From contig NZ_BMUF01000021.1 of NCBI RefSeq assembly GCF_014650055.1, positions 1-64,000 of the forward strand: a stretch of DNA of 64,000 bases, read 5' to 3'. A model generated the notes under the pieces. That model was not told the DNA's origin. It did no database searches and worked only from the letters and a program-made list of their open reading frames with translations. Below are positions 24,957 through 34,944 of this stretch, piece by piece (the first letter of the stretch is position 1; each line of letters opens with the position of its first letter). This stretch comes from Streptomyces malachitofuscus. GTDB lineage: Bacteria > Actinomycetota > Actinomycetes > Streptomycetales > Streptomycetaceae. A program made the position numbers and the translations under genes.

Positions 24957-27625
24957 TTGGCGGTGTCCGCCACGAGGCGCTCGACGGCGTCGACGGCCTC
25001 GCCGACGGCGGCCGGGTTCTGGCCGCCGCCCTGGGCGACGTCCGGCTTGCCGCCACCGCCGCCGCCGAGGGTCTTGGCGGCGGTGCGCACCAGGTCACCG
25101 GCCTTGAGGCCGCGCTCACGGGCCGCCTCGTTGGTGGCGATCACCGTCAGCGGCCGGCCGTTGTTCACGGCGAAGAGGGCGACGACGGCGGCCCGGCCGC
25201 CCTGGATGCGGCCGCGTACGTCGAGGACCAGCTTGCGCAGGTCGTCGGCGCCGGTGCCGTCCGGGACCTGGCCGGTGACGACGGCGACGCCGTGGATGTC
25301 CTTGGCGGACTCGGCGAGACCGGCGGCGGCCTGGAGTACCTTCTCGGCGCGGAACTTCTCGATCTCCTTCTCGGCGTCCTTCAGCCTGCCGAGCATGGCG
25401 GAGACCTTCTCCGGCAGTTCCTCCGAGCGGCCCTTGAGCAGTTCGGTCAGCTGGTTGACCACCGTGTGCTCACGGGCGAGGAAGTTGTAGGCGTCCACGC
25501 CGACGAGGGCCTCGATACGGCGCACACCGGAGCCGATGGACGACTCGCCGAGCAGCTTCACCAGACCCAGTTGGGCGGTGTTGTGCACGTGGGTGCCACC
25601 GCACAGCTCCTTGGAGAAGTCGCCGATGGTGACCACGCGGACGCGCTCGCCGTACTTCTCGCCGAACTCGGCGATGGCGCCCTGCCTCTTGGCCTCGTCG
25701 ATGCCCATGACGTCGGCGCGCACGTCGAGGTCGCGGGCGAGCACCTCGTTGATCTTCTGCTCGACGTCGAGCATGACCGTCTGCGGCACGGCGGACGGGG
25801 AGCCGAAGTCGAAGCGGAACCGGCCGGGCTGGTTCTCGGAACCGGCCTGGGCGGCGGTCGGGCCGAGGGCGTCGCGCAGCGCCTGGTGGGTGAGGTGGGT
25901 GGCCGAGTGGGCGCGGGCGATGGCCTTGCGGCGGCGGTCGTCGATGGAGGCGTGGGCCTTGGCACCGACGGTGACCTCGCCGACCTGGACGACGCCCTTG
26001 TGGACGTAGACGCCCGGCACCGGCTTCTGGCAGTCGCGGATCTCGATGACGGCACCGGAGTCGGCCCTGATCCGGCCGGTGTCGCCGATCTGGCCGCCGC
26101 CCTCGGCGTAGAACGGGGTGCGGTCGAGGACGATCTCGACCTCGTCGCCCTCGGTGGCGGCCGGGGAGGAGACGCCGTCGACGAGGATGCCGACGACCGT
26201 CGACTCGCCCTCGGTGTCGGAGTAGCCGATGAAGTCGGTGGCGCCGGCCCGGTCGGCGATCTCGCGGTAGGCGCCGAGGTCGGCGTGGCCGGTCTTCTTG
26301 GCCTGGGCGTCGGCCTTGGCGCGCTCCCGCTGCTCCTTCATCAGGCGCCGGAAGCCGTCCTCGTCCACGGTCAGGCCCTGCTCGGCGGCCATCTCCAGGG
26401 TGAGGTCGATCGGGAAGCCCCAGGTGTCGTGGAGCAGGAACGCCTTGTCGCCGGGCAGAACGGTGGAGCCGGCGGCCTTGGTGTCGGACACGGCGGTGTC
26501 GAGGATGTTGGTGCCGGCCTTCAGCGTCTTGAGGAAGGCGTTCTCCTCGGCGAGGGCGACCTTCTCGATCCGCTCGCGGTCGGTGACCAGCTCCGGGTAC
26601 TGCTGCCCCATCATGCCGATCACGACGTCGACGAGGTCCTTGACGACCGGGCCGGTGGCGCCGAGCAGGCGCATGTTGCGGATGGCGCGGCGCATGATGC
26701 GGCGCAGCACGTAGCCGCGGCCCTCGTTGCCGGGGGTGACGCCGTCGCCGATGAGCATGGTGGCGGTGCGCATGTGGTCGGTGACCACGCGCAGCGAGAC
26801 GTCGGAGTCCTGGGCGTCGCCGTAGCGGACGCCGGTCAGCTCGGTGGCCTTGTCGATGACGGCCATGGAGGTGTCGATCTCGTACATGTTCTGCACGCCC
26901 TGCAGAATCATGGCGAGCCGCTCGAGGCCGAGGCCGGTGTCGATGTTCTTGCTCGGCAGGTCACCGAGGATCTCGAAGTCGTCCTTGCCGGTGCCCTCGC
27001 CCCGCTCGTACTGCATGAAGACGAGGTTCCAGATCTCCACGTACCGCTCGTCGTTGACGGCGGGGCCGCCCTCGGCGCCGAACTCGGGGCCGCGGTCGTA
27101 GTTGATCTCGGAGCAGGGGCCGCAGGGGCCGGGGACGCCCATGGACCAGAAGTTGTCCTTCTTGCCCAGACGCTGGATGCGCTCCTTGGGCACGCCGACG
27201 ACCTCGTGCCAGATCTGCTCGGCCTCGTCGTCGTCCTGGTAGACGGTGATCCAGAGCTTCTCCGGCTCCAGGCCGTAACCGCCCTTGTCCTGGGGGCTGG
27301 TGAGCAGCTCCCAGGCGAGCTTGATGGCGCCTTCCTTGAAGTAGTCGCCGAAGGAGAAGTTGCCGCACATCTGGAAGAACGTGCCGTGGCGCGTCGTCTT
27401 GCCGACTTCTTCGATGTCGGGGGTGCGCACGCACTTCTGCACGCTGGTGGCGCGGTCGAACGGCGGCTTGACCTCGCCCAGGAAGTAGGGCTTGAAGGGC
27501 ACCATGCCGGCCGGGACGAGCAGCAGAGTCGGGTCGTCCGCGATGAGCGACGCCGACGGGACGACGGTGTGCCCGCGCTCCTCGAAGAAGCTCAGCCAGC
27601 GGCGGCGGATCTCGGCCGACTCCAT
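24953..27625 (-). CDS. alaS: Alanyl-tRNA synthetase
   Basis: This enzyme charges tRNA-Ala. The 890-residue protein has the class II core ([17 protein letters not shown] start; [19 protein letters not shown]), the editing domain with metal site HSATHLTH plus CGGTHVHNT, and the C-terminal DHHA1-type domain with the glycine-rich [15 protein letters not shown]. The ATG at 27625 overlaps the upstream stop by one base. I see no T-box in the preceding sequence, which is coding. Confidence 0.98.
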   Translation of the reverse strand: MESAEIRRRWLSFFEERGHTVVPSASLIADDPTLLLVPAGMVPFKPYFLGEVKPPFDRATSVQKCVRTPDIEEVGKTTRHGTFFQMCGNFSFGDYFKEGAIKLAWELLTSPQDKGGYGLEPEKLWITVYQDDDEAEQIWHEVVGVPKERIQRLGKKDNFWSMGVPGPCGPCSEINYDRGPEFGAEGGPAVNDERYVEIWNLVFMQYERGEGTGKDDFEILGDLPSKNIDTGLGLERLAMILQGVQNMYEIDTSMAVIDKATELTGVRYGDAQDSDVSLRVVTDHMRTATMLIGDGVTPGNEGRGYVLRRIMRRAIRNMRLLGATGPVVKDLVDVVIGMMGQQYPELVTDRERIEKVALAEENAFLKTLKAGTNILDTAVSDTKAAGSTVLPGDKAFLLHDTWGFPIDLTLEMAAEQGLTVDEDGFRRLMKEQRERAKADAQAKKTGHADLGAYREIADRAGATDFIGYSDTEGESTVVGILVDGVSSPAATEGDEVEIVLDRTPFYAEGGGQIGDTGRIRADSGAVIEIRDCQKPVPGVYVHKGVVQVGEVTVGAKAHASIDDRRRKAIARAHSATHLTHQALRDALGPTAAQAGSENQPGRFRFDFGSPSAVPQTVMLDVEQKINEVLARDLDVRADVMGIDEAKRQGAIAEFGEKYGERVRVVTIGDFSKELCGGTHVHNTAQLGLVKLLGESSIGSGVRRIEALVGVDAYNFLAREHTVVNQLTELLKGRSEELPEKVSAMLGRLKDAEKEIEKFRAEKVLQAAAGLAESAKDIHGVAVVTGQVPDGTGADDLRKLVLDVRGRIQGGRAAVVALFAVNNGRPLTVIATNEAARERGLKAGDLVRTAAKTLGGGGGGKPDVAQGGGQNPAAVGEAVDAVERLVADTAK

Positions 27626-28005
27626 CAGTGGTCCTCATTCCGGTTGTACGGGTACGTCGTGTACGTCTGGTGCGTCGACTTCCGCGCCGGGCCCTCGACG
27701 TACTTGGGGCTGTTGCGGTTCTCGATGACGGCGTAGCCCCGGGGCGGGGGCAGTTCGCGGTCGACGGGGGCGTTGAGCCCGAGCGCGTCGCCCAGTTCGG
27801 CCTCGCGCCGGTCCATGTGGTCGCGGACCTCGAGAGCGAAGTCCACCGCGCGGTCCTTGAGCCGGCCGCCGGCCTCGATCGCCTTGTTCGCCGCGGTCAC
27901 GGCGAGGTTCTCGGGGGTGAGCTGCTTGAGCTTGCGGTTGACCTTGGTGGTGGCCCACACACCGGCGGCGACGCCGGTGGTGAACCAGAACGTTCGGCGG
28001 AACAT
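27625..28005 (-). CDS. Small membrane-associated protein, DUF6167 type
   Basis: This 126-residue protein of unknown function has a single hydrophobic N-terminal segment ([21 protein letters not shown]) followed by charged helical sequence and a polar tail rich in Tyr and Asn. It recurs next to alaS in Streptomyces and relatives. The ATG at 28005, seven bases after the upstream stop, fits the family start; an earlier GTG at 28044 would overlap the upstream gene. It is coupled to alaS through TGATG. Confidence 0.78.
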   Translation of the reverse strand: MFRRTFWFTTGVAAGVWATTKVNRKLKQLTPENLAVTAANKAIEAGGRLKDRAVDFALEVRDHMDRREAELGDALGLNAPVDRELPPPRGYAVIENRNSPKYVEGPARKSTHQTYTTYPYNRNEDH

Positions 28006-28012
28006 CGTCGGG

Positions 28013-28465
28013 TCAGTCCCTCTTTCCCCGGGTCCGCTTGTCACGCCGCGCGCCCGGGACGGTGCGGCCCACGATCACGTTGCGCCTCGACTCCTTGGCC
28101 GGGGCGTCGTCCTTGCGGCCGCTGACGGCCCGGCGTACGCCGTAGCCGAAGGCGGCGACCTTGACCAGGGGGCCGCCGAAGGTGGAGGCCACGGTGGTCG
28201 ACAGCGCGGAGGCGTTGGAGGTGACCTCCTGGACGTCGGAGGCGATCGCGTCGACCCGTTCGATCTGGGTCTGCGCGGAACGCACCGCCGCCGAGGCGTC
28301 CGCCAGCAGGGGGACGGCCTGGTCGGTCACGTCCGCCACGAGCTTGGTGGTCGCCCGGAGCGTCTGGGCCAGCCTCGCCAGCGCGACGGCGAGGAAGGAG
28401 ACCAGGATCGCCCAGAACACGGCCACCAGGATTCCGGCCACCTCGCCACCGGACACTGTGTGCAC
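28013..28465 (-). CDS. DUF948-type membrane protein
   Basis: This roughly 150-residue protein has one N-terminal membrane helix (GEVAGILVAVFWAILVSFLAVALA) and a helical stretch resembling methyl-accepting or tether-like coiled coils, as in DUF948 proteins. A basic C-terminus follows. The GTG at 28465 has AAGGGAG just before it; a second GTG nine bases on is equally possible. It is probably co-transcribed with the DUF6167 gene and alaS. Function is unknown. Confidence 0.75.
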   Translation of the reverse strand: MHTVSGGEVAGILVAVFWAILVSFLAVALARLAQTLRATTKLVADVTDQAVPLLADASAAVRSAQTQIERVDAIASDVQEVTSNASALSTTVASTFGGPLVKVAAFGYGVRRAVSGRKDDAPAKESRRNVIVGRTVPGARRDKRTRGKRD

Positions 28466-28582
28466 CCGCTCCCTTGAAACGCGCCTGAACATCGAGAAAG
28501 TCGTGGGGTCGAGCCTATCGCGCCGGTGACGTCACTCCGTACCGGATTACCTGCCGCCACCGGCAAAGTCGTGGGACGGAGA

Positions 28583-28631
28583 CGAGCCCGCCGCCTCGTC
28601 CGCCCGGAAGGGCGGGGAGACGGCGGGCTCG
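28583..28631 (-). terminator. Terminator after rpsD
   Basis: Outer arms CGAGCCCGCCG (28583-28593) and CGGCGGGCTCG (28621-28631) pair perfectly and enclose a smaller CGCCC/GGGCG hairpin. It lies 22 bases after the rpsD stop. Confidence 0.85.
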
Positions 28632-28653
28632 GGATACCGCGTGCCTGCTGGAA

Positions 28654-29268
28654 TCAGCGGGCGTAGTACTCGACGACGAGCTGCTCGTCGCAGATCACCG
28701 GGATCTCCTTGCGGTTCGGCTCACGGTCCAGGCGGAACGCCAGGGCCTTGAGGTTCACCTGCAGGTAGCGCGGGATCTCACCGTCGGGGGCGAAGCCACC
28801 CTCACGAGCGATCGTGAAGAGGGTCTTCTCCTTGCTGCGCTCGCGCACCTCCACGACGTCGTCCGGGCGGACACGGAAGGAGGGCTTGTCGACCTTCTTG
28901 CCGTTGACCTGGATGTGGCCGTGGGTGACCATCTGGCGGGCCTGGTAGATGGTGCGGGCGATGCCCGAACGCAGGACCAGGGCGTCGAGACGGCGCTCGA
29001 GCTCGATGACGAGGGCCTCGCCCGTCTTCATCGACGTCTTGGAGGCACGCTCGTAGGCACGGACGAGCTGGCGCTCGGAGAGGTCGTACTGCGCGCGCAG
29101 ACGCTGCTTCTCCAGCAGACGGACCTTGTAGTCCGAGTTCTGCTTGCGGCCACGGCCGTGCTCACCCGGCGGGTAGGGGCGGGCCTCGAAGTACTTGACG
29201 GCCTTCGGGGTCAGCGCGATGCCGAGGGCACGCGACTTCTTGACCTTGGGGCGGGACTGGTTCGCCAC
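28654..29268 (-). CDS. rpsD: 30S ribosomal protein S4, cysteine-free type
   Basis: S4 nucleates 30S assembly by binding 16S rRNA. The 204-residue protein has the S4 RNA-binding domain ([37 protein letters not shown]). The N-terminus ([20 protein letters not shown]) lacks the zinc-binding cysteines of the zinc-containing form, so this is the zinc-independent type. GTG at 29268 follows an AAGGAA site. It stands alone between a 302-base leader region and its own terminator. In actinobacteria with both forms, the zinc-free one may be zinc-regulated; here that is inference only. Confidence 0.96.
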   Translation of the reverse strand: MANQSRPKVKKSRALGIALTPKAVKYFEARPYPPGEHGRGRKQNSDYKVRLLEKQRLRAQYDLSERQLVRAYERASKTSMKTGEALVIELERRLDALVLRSGIARTIYQARQMVTHGHIQVNGKKVDKPSFRVRPDDVVEVRERSKEKTLFTIAREGGFAPDGEIPRYLQVNLKALAFRLDREPNRKEIPVICDEQLVVEYYAR

Positions 29269-29570
29269 TTCTTTTCCTTTTCCTTTTCGGCTGCCTCAGG
29301 GTTACGGGAGGTCGCATCCGCAGCCGGGGAATTCCCGGCAGGTCCGCGAGGGACTTGCCAGGCAGCCGCTCCCCTGGTCTGGGCACATACGTGCAGCACA
29401 CGAACGGCCCACCGACCGGTCCCGGGACTTACGGGTGGTGGTGGGCTGCCCGCGACACCTACGACGGTGCGCGACGCTCCTGGATCGAAGGATCCGGCTG
29501 GATGTCCCGCCTGAGGCGCCGACCGGAGCCGGACACGGGACGCAGCACTGCGGCAGAGTCTACAGGGTGG
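29269..29570. other. Gene-free leader region of rpsD
   Basis: This 302-base region between rarA and rpsD contains no supported gene. A TAGACT -10-like element on the minus strand (around 29557-29562) could begin rpsD transcription, but no convincing -35 box is present. A small GGATC/GATCC hairpin lies near 29482-29495. No Zur-like dyad is obvious by eye. Confidence 0.45.
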
Positions 29571-30926
29571 TCACGACCGCTTCCGACCGAGGTGCTTCCT
29601 GGTCCACTCCACCGCGTCCGCGTAGCGCGCCTCCGCGCCGTGCCGGGTGGGCTCGTAGTACTCGCGGTCCTTCAGGGCATCCGGCGCGTACTGCTGCTCG
29701 GCGATGCCCTCCGGCAGGTCGTGCGGGTAGGTGTAGCCCTTCCCGTGCCCGAGTTTCGTCGCGCCCTTGTAGTGGCTGTCCCGCAGATGGGACGGCACGG
29801 GCCCGGCCAGTCCCTTGCGTACGTCGTCCAGTGCGGCGCCGATGGCGGTGGTCGCCGCGTTGGACTTGGGGGCGAGGGCGAGGGCGATGGTGGCGTGACC
29901 GAGGGTGAGGGCGGCCTCGGGGAAACCGATCATGGCGACGGCCTGGGCGGCGGCCACGGCGATGGGCAGCGCGTTCGGGTCGGCGAGGCCGATGTCCTCG
30001 CTGGCGGAGATCATCAGGCGGCGGGCGATGAAGCGGGGGTCCTCGCCCGCCTCGATCATGCGGGCCAGGTAGTGCAGGGCGGCGTCCACGTCGGAGCCGC
30101 GGATGGACTTGATCAGGGCGCTGGCGACGTCGTAGTGCTGGTCGCCGTCGCGGTCGTACTTCACCGCCGCCCGGTCGACCGTCTCCTCCAGCGTGGCCAG
30201 CGCTATCGCCGCCTCGCCCTTGTCGAGTGCGGCCCCCGCGGCGGCCTCCAGGGCGGTGAGCGCGCGGCGGGCGTCGCCGCCGGCGATGCGCAGGAGGTGG
30301 TTCTCGGTGTCCTCGGGCAGGGTGAGGGCGCTCTTCAGGCCCCGCTCGTCGGTGAGGGCGCGCCTCAGCAGGTCCCGGATGTCGTCGTCGGTGAGCGGTT
30401 CGAGGGTGAGCAGCAGGGACCGGGAGAGCAGCGGGGAGATCACCGAGAAGTAGGGGTTTTCGGTGGTCGCCGCGATCAGGGTGACCCAGCGGTTCTCCAC
30501 GGCGGGGAGCAGGGAGTCCTGCTGGGCCTTGCTGAAGCGGTGGATCTCGTCGAGGAAGAGGACGGTCTCCTGGCCGTACCCGCCGGAGGCGCGGCGGGCG
30601 CCGTCGATGACCGCGCGGACCTCCTTGACACCCGCGGTGATCGCCGACAGTTCGACGAAACGCTTGTTGGTGGCCTTGGAGACGACGTAGGCGAGGGTGG
30701 TCTTGCCGGTGCCGGGCGGCCCCCAAAGGATCACCGACGAGGGGCCCGCGGGACCCGACGCTCCTTCGCCGACCAGTCTGCGCAGGGGGGAGCCCGGCTT
30801 CAGGAGGTGCTGCTGGCCCACGACCTCGTCGAGGGTACGCGGGCGCATCCGGACCGCCAGGGGGCTGCCGGTCGGGTCCTTCTCCTGGCGTTCTTCTGCT
30901 GCGGCGGTGAACAGGTCGGGCTCCAC
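29571..30926 (-). CDS. rarA: Replication-associated recombination ATPase RarA (MgsA)
   Basis: This AAA+ ATPase acts at stalled replication forks. The 451-residue protein has the start [21 protein letters not shown], Walker [11 protein letters not shown] near residue 70, Walker [17 protein letters not shown], the [11 protein letters not shown] sensor segment, and the C-terminal tetramerisation domain ([18 protein letters not shown]). GTG at 30926 is the family start. It lies 43 bases downstream of the VKOR gene's end on the same strand. Confidence 0.95.
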   Translation of the reverse strand: MEPDLFTAAAEERQEKDPTGSPLAVRMRPRTLDEVVGQQHLLKPGSPLRRLVGEGASGPAGPSSVILWGPPGTGKTTLAYVVSKATNKRFVELSAITAGVKEVRAVIDGARRASGGYGQETVLFLDEIHRFSKAQQDSLLPAVENRWVTLIAATTENPYFSVISPLLSRSLLLTLEPLTDDDIRDLLRRALTDERGLKSALTLPEDTENHLLRIAGGDARRALTALEAAAGAALDKGEAAIALATLEETVDRAAVKYDRDGDQHYDVASALIKSIRGSDVDAALHYLARMIEAGEDPRFIARRLMISASEDIGLADPNALPIAVAAAQAVAMIGFPEAALTLGHATIALALAPKSNAATTAIGAALDDVRKGLAGPVPSHLRDSHYKGATKLGHGKGYTYPHDLPEGIAEQQYAPDALKDREYYEPTRHGAEARYADAVEWTRKHLGRKRS

Positions 30927-30969
30927 GCTGAAACCCTAAAGCACCGCACCGACAGCCCGGGGCGGGCGG

Positions 30970-31635
30970 TCAGCTGGTCCAGAAGTCCCACCAGCGGGTC
31001 AGGATCAGCATGCCGATGATGCCGATGTGCAGGACCGGCAGGACCCAGGTGAACTCGCCGAAGAAGCTCTTGAGCCAGCCCGGGGCGGGCAGGAAGCCCT
31101 GGCGGATGTTGAACGACGTCACATACCAGAACATGATGATCGTGGCGACCCAGGCCAGGCAGCACCACAGGCACAGCGCGTTGATCCGGTAGAGCGACTG
31201 GAACATCAGCCAGGCGCAGAAGACCACGCCGAAGAGCGTGCCCGCGTTGAAGGTGAGCCAGTACCAGCGCGGGAAGCGGGCCCGGGCCAGCAGGCTCATG
31301 CCGACGCAGACGACGATGCCGTAGGTGACGAGACCGAGCATCGGGTTGGGGAAGCCGAACACGGAGGCCTGGTCGCTCTCCATGACGCTGCCGCACGAGA
31401 CGACCGGGTTGAGGCTGCAGCCGGGGACGAACGTCTCGCCCTTGGCCTTGGCCTCGAGCAGCTTGAACTTGTCGAGCGTGATCACCCAGGCGGCGAGCAC
31501 ACCGGCCGCTCCGGTGATCACCAGCAGAAGGGCGAGCGCCCGGCTCGCACCTTCCGTGCGCGGTGCGGAGGTGCGCTCCGGCGGGGTCGCGGGTTCGGGC
31601 TGCATGTCGACGTCCCTGACTGTCGTCTTGCTCAT
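30970..31635 (-). CDS. Vitamin K epoxide reductase (VKOR) family membrane protein
   Basis: This 221-residue protein probably reoxidises a periplasmic thiol oxidase using quinone, the DsbB-like role of bacterial VKOR. It has a short charged N-terminus, then about five membrane segments. The conserved loop pair of cysteines is visible in VPGCSLNPVVSCGSV and the redox CxxC in NALCLWCCLAW. No fused thioredoxin domain is present, so a separate DsbA-like partner must exist elsewhere. The ATG at 31635 is preferred; upstream frame to 31767 is unsupported. Confidence 0.9.
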   Translation of the reverse strand: MSKTTVRDVDMQPEPATPPERTSAPRTEGASRALALLLVITGAAGVLAAWVITLDKFKLLEAKAKGETFVPGCSLNPVVSCGSVMESDQASVFGFPNPMLGLVTYGIVVCVGMSLLARARFPRWYWLTFNAGTLFGVVFCAWLMFQSLYRINALCLWCCLAWVATIIMFWYVTSFNIRQGFLPAPGWLKSFFGEFTWVLPVLHIGIIGMLILTRWWDFWTS

Positions 31636-31775
31636 CACGCCGATTCCGTCACTGGGGAGTGGGGACTGCTTCGGGCAGGGGCCATTGTGCCGTACGAGGC
31701 TGTGGGTCCGCCGTTGAGCGGGCATAAGGACATACCCCCCGTCAGGGTGGTCCGGCACTCCGCGCACTTGACGAC

Positions 31776-31813
31776 CCGGGCGCCGGGCACCCCTGGGGGT
31801 GCCCGGCGCCCGG
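31776..31813 (-). terminator. Terminator after hisS
   Basis: An 18-base perfect inverted repeat (31776-31793 with 31796-31813, core GGCGCCGGGCACCCC) with a 2-base centre lies 10 bases beyond the hisS stop. It is one of the most stable hairpins in the window. Confidence 0.92.
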
Positions 31814-31823
31814 ACGAACCGTG

Positions 31824-33086
31824 TCAGCCGAGGCGTGACTCCAGCTCCGCCACGATCTCGTTGACGCCGACCGCCGTCTGCTCGCCGGACTCCATGTCCT
31901 TGAGCTGGACGACGCCCTCGGCGAGGTCGCGTTCGCCGGCCACGACGGTGTAGCGGGCGCCGCTGCGGTTGGCGTCCCTCATGGCGCCCTTGAGGCCCTT
32001 GCCGCCGTAGCTGAAGTCGGCGGCCACGCCGTTCTTGCGCAGCTCGGTGACCTTCGCGAACAGGACGCGGCGGGCCTCGTCGCCGAGCGGTACGGCGAAC
32101 ACGCTGGTGGTGGCCGGGAGTTCGAGCTCGACTCCCTCCGCCTCCAGGGCGAGCACGGTGCGGTCGACGCCGAGGGCCCAGCCGACGGACGGCAGCGCGG
32201 GACCGCCGATCATCTCGGACAGGCCGTCGTAGCGGCCGCCGCCGCCCACCGCGGACTGGGAACCGAGTCCGTCGTGGACGAACTCGAAGGTGGTGCGGGT
32301 GTAGTAGTCCAGGCCGCGCACCAGCTTGGGGTCGTCCTCGAAGGCCACGCCCGCCGCCGTGATCAGCTCGCGGACCTCCACGTGGTACGCCTTGCAGGCG
32401 TCGCAGAGGTAGTCCCGCAGCAGGGGGGCGCCGGTCAACTGCTTCTGCACCGACTCGCGCTTGTCGTCCAGCACGCGCAGCGGGTTGATCTCCGCTCGGC
32501 GCAGGGTGTCCTCATCGAGGTCCAGGCCGCGCAGGAAGTCCTGCAGCGCGGCCCGGTACACCGGGCGGCACTCCTTGTCGCCGAGGCTGTTGAGCAGGAT
32601 GCGGAAGTGCTGCAGGCCCAGCGAGCGGTACGCCTGGTCCGCGAGGATGATCAGCTCGGCGTCCAGCGCCGGGTCCTCGGCGCCGATCGCCTCGGCGCCG
32701 ACCTGGGAGAAGTGGCGGTAACGGCCCTTCTGGGGGCGCTCGTAGCGGTAGTACGAGCCGGAGTACCAGAGCTTGACCGGGAGGTTGCCCGCCTTGTGCA
32801 GGTTGGCCTCCAGGGCGGCGCGCAGCACGGAGGCGGTGCCCTCGGGGCGCAGGGCGAGCCGGTCGCCGCCCTTGGTCTCGAAGGCGTACATCTCCTTGGT
32901 GACGATGTCGGTGGACTCGCCGACGCCGCGGGCGAACAGTTCGACGTTCTCGAAGCCGGGCGTCTCGATGTAGCCGTAGCCGGAGCCCCGCAGCGGGGCG
33001 GCGATGGCCTCGCGGACGGCGAGGTACTTGGCGCTGTCCGGCGGGATCAGGTCGTACGTGCCCTTGGGGGCCTTGAAGGTGCTCAC
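31824..33086 (-). CDS. hisS: Histidyl-tRNA synthetase
   Basis: This class II synthetase charges tRNA-His. The 420-residue protein shows [15 protein letters not shown] at the start, motif 2 [18 protein letters not shown], the histidine motifs [13 protein letters not shown] and [10 protein letters not shown], and a C-terminal anticodon-binding domain. GTG at 33086 gives the family start; the frame extends to 33278 but that part is antiphase to the upstream hydrolase. It follows that hydrolase by 10 bases. Confidence 0.97.
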   Translation of the reverse strand: MSTFKAPKGTYDLIPPDSAKYLAVREAIAAPLRGSGYGYIETPGFENVELFARGVGESTDIVTKEMYAFETKGGDRLALRPEGTASVLRAALEANLHKAGNLPVKLWYSGSYYRYERPQKGRYRHFSQVGAEAIGAEDPALDAELIILADQAYRSLGLQHFRILLNSLGDKECRPVYRAALQDFLRGLDLDEDTLRRAEINPLRVLDDKRESVQKQLTGAPLLRDYLCDACKAYHVEVRELITAAGVAFEDDPKLVRGLDYYTRTTFEFVHDGLGSQSAVGGGGRYDGLSEMIGGPALPSVGWALGVDRTVLALEAEGVELELPATTSVFAVPLGDEARRVLFAKVTELRKNGVAADFSYGGKGLKGAMRDANRSGARYTVVAGERDLAEGVVQLKDMESGEQTAVGVNEIVAELESRLG

Positions 33087-33096
33087 GGAAGTCTCG

Positions 33097-33804
33097 TCAC
33101 ATTCCTCGTCGGGGAGCCTCGGATGCTCCCTGGCCGGCGGCCACCTGCCGCAGATACGGGTTGGTGGCGCGCTCCTGGCCGATGGTCGTCTGGGGGCCGT
33201 GGCCGGACAGCACCACGGTCGAGTCGTCGAGCGGCAGGCACACGCGGGCCAGCGAGTCGAGCATCTCGGCCATGTCACCGCCGGGCAGGTCGGTGCGTCC
33301 GATGGAGCCGGCGAACAGCAGGTCGCCCGAGAACATGATCGGCGGGATGTCCGCCGCCTCGGGCAGGCCGAAGGTCACCGACCCCTTGGTATGGCCCGGT
33401 GCGTGCGCGACGGAGAAGTCCAGGCCGGCCAGCTTCAGCCGCGTGCCGTCGGTGAGTTCCCTGACGTCGTCCGGTTCCCCCACGGTCAGTTCGCCCATGA
33501 GCGGCATGCCGATGGCGCGGCCGATGCCCTTCTCGGGGTCGCTCATCATGTACCGGTCCTCGGGGTGGATCCAGGCCGGTACATCGTGCGCTCCGCACAC
33601 CGGGACGACCGACGCGACGTGGTCGATGTGGCCGTGGGTGAGGACGACGGCGACGGGCTTCAGCCGGTGCTTGCGGACCGCCTCCGCGACGCCGTCGGCG
33701 GCCTGGTGGCCGGGGTCGATGATCACGCACTCCTCACCGGCGGCGGGGGCGACGAGATAACAGTTCGTCCCCCAGGCCCCGGCGGGGAACCCGGCAATGA
33801 GCAC
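33097..33804 (-). CDS. Metallo-beta-lactamase-fold hydrolase (glyoxalase II-like)
   Basis: This 235-residue enzyme has the zinc motif [10 protein letters not shown] near residue 58, further ligands in HAPGHTKGS and the [14 protein letters not shown] segment, and a final [12 protein letters not shown]. This places it with the hydroxyacylglutathione hydrolase-like group; since Streptomyces uses mycothiol, the true thioester substrate is open. GTG at 33804 has an AAGGA site. It is the first gene of a two-gene unit with hisS, an arrangement conserved in actinobacteria. Confidence 0.9.
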   Translation of the reverse strand: MLIAGFPAGAWGTNCYLVAPAAGEECVIIDPGHQAADGVAEAVRKHRLKPVAVVLTHGHIDHVASVVPVCGAHDVPAWIHPEDRYMMSDPEKGIGRAIGMPLMGELTVGEPDDVRELTDGTRLKLAGLDFSVAHAPGHTKGSVTFGLPEAADIPPIMFSGDLLFAGSIGRTDLPGGDMAEMLDSLARVCLPLDDSTVVLSGHGPQTTIGQERATNPYLRQVAAGQGASEAPRRGM

Positions 33805-33988
33805 GATCGTCCTTCGTTTGTGTCGGTACGGGAGGCTTGCGACGGGGCTGCGCCCGTGGTCAGAGCCTACCGGCGCTGCCGATTCCTCAGCGAACCCATA
33901 TACGGTACGGGGCACACGCAGGCGGTCGGCTCACCGCACGCACGCACGCGTACCGGCCGGCACACGAGACGCATGAGGAGAGAACCCG

Positions 33989-34807
33989 GTGGTCAGCCAG
34001 GAACAGCGGCGGCGTCAGCTCGCCCGGGAGAAGTTCTTGCGGCAGCAGCAGCGGCGCACCGAAGCGCGTCGCAAGTCGCGGATCCGCAACGCGGTGATCG
34101 CGTCGGTGCTCGGCGTGGTCCTCGTGGGCAGCGGCGCCCTGTACGCGACCGGGGCGCTGGAGCAGGACGACGACAAGGCCAACGCGAACGCCGAGGTCTC
34201 GCCGAGCGCCGCGCCGAGCAAGGCGCCGGACCCGTGCGACAAGCCCGCGGAGGGCAAGGTCGAGTCGCAGACGTGGAAGAAGGAGCCGGCGATGTCCATC
34301 GACAAGTCGGCGAAGTACACGATGAAGCTCGACACGACCTGTGGCGAGATAGACGTGGCGCTGAACGCGTCGGGGGCGCCGCACACCGTCAACTCCTTCG
34401 AGTTCCTCGCGAAGAAGGGCTATTTCGACCACAGCAAGTGCCACCGGCTCACCACGAACGGCATCTACGTGCTGCAGTGCGGTGACCCGACGGGCACCGG
34501 CACCGGTGGTCCCGGGTACACGATCCCGGACGAGAACCTGAAGGACAAAAGCCTGAAGGACAACATCTACCCGGCGGGCACGGTCGCGATGGCCAACACC
34601 GGGCAGAAGGACAGTGGCGGCAGCCAGTTCTTCCTGGTCTACCAGGACAGTCAGCTTCCGCCCAACTACACACCGTTCGGCACCGTGTCGGACGCCGGCA
34701 TGAAGGTGCTGAAGAAGATCGCCGGCGCCGGGGAGAGCACCGGAGCCGGTGACGGAGCGCCCAACGCGACGGTCGTGATCGACAAGGCGACCGTCACCGA
34801 ATCCTGA
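33989..34807 (+). CDS. Membrane-anchored cyclophilin-type peptidyl-prolyl isomerase
   Basis: This 272-residue protein has a basic, Gln/Arg-rich cytoplasmic N-terminus, one membrane helix (about 33-55), a low-complexity linker and an extracytoplasmic cyclophilin domain. Family segments are FDHSKCHRLTTNGIYVLQCGD, GTVAMANTGQKDSGGSQFFLVY and NYTPFGTVSDAGMKVL. The conserved Arg of the cyclophilin active site is present in HRLT. It is divergent from the hydrolase/hisS operon, with a 184-base shared promoter region. GTG start has a GAGGAGAG site. Confidence 0.9.
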   Translation: MVSQEQRRRQLAREKFLRQQQRRTEARRKSRIRNAVIASVLGVVLVGSGALYATGALEQDDDKANANAEVSPSAAPSKAPDPCDKPAEGKVESQTWKKEPAMSIDKSAKYTMKLDTTCGEIDVALNASGAPHTVNSFEFLAKKGYFDHSKCHRLTTNGIYVLQCGDPTGTGTGGPGYTIPDENLKDKSLKDNIYPAGTVAMANTGQKDSGGSQFFLVYQDSQLPPNYTPFGTVSDAGMKVLKKIAGAGESTGAGDGAPNATVVIDKATVTES

Positions 34808-34833
34808 CCCCCAACTGCGAAATTTCGGTCGCG

Positions 34834-34855
34834 CGGGATGCGGACAGGCATCCCG
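34834..34855 (+). terminator. Hairpin after the cyclophilin gene
   Basis: An 8-base perfect stem (CGGGATGC/GCATCCCG, 6-base loop) lies 27 bases beyond the stop. No T run follows. It is a plausible terminator. Confidence 0.55.
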
Positions 34856-34944
34856 TCGGTCGCCTATGTTGGCCGTGACGAAACTGTGGACGATGCCCGG
34901 GGGAGCTCGCAGGCCCCTCGACGGCATCATGTGGAGGAGGCGCT

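Noticed and set aside
24791-27736. Long plus-strand frame opposite alaS
   Set aside because: Antisense shadow of a firmly identified tRNA synthetase; no ribosome site and no recognisable domains.
29355-29570. Small gene between rarA and rpsD
   Set aside because: Open frames exist but lack ribosome sites and coding-type third-position bias over a believable length.
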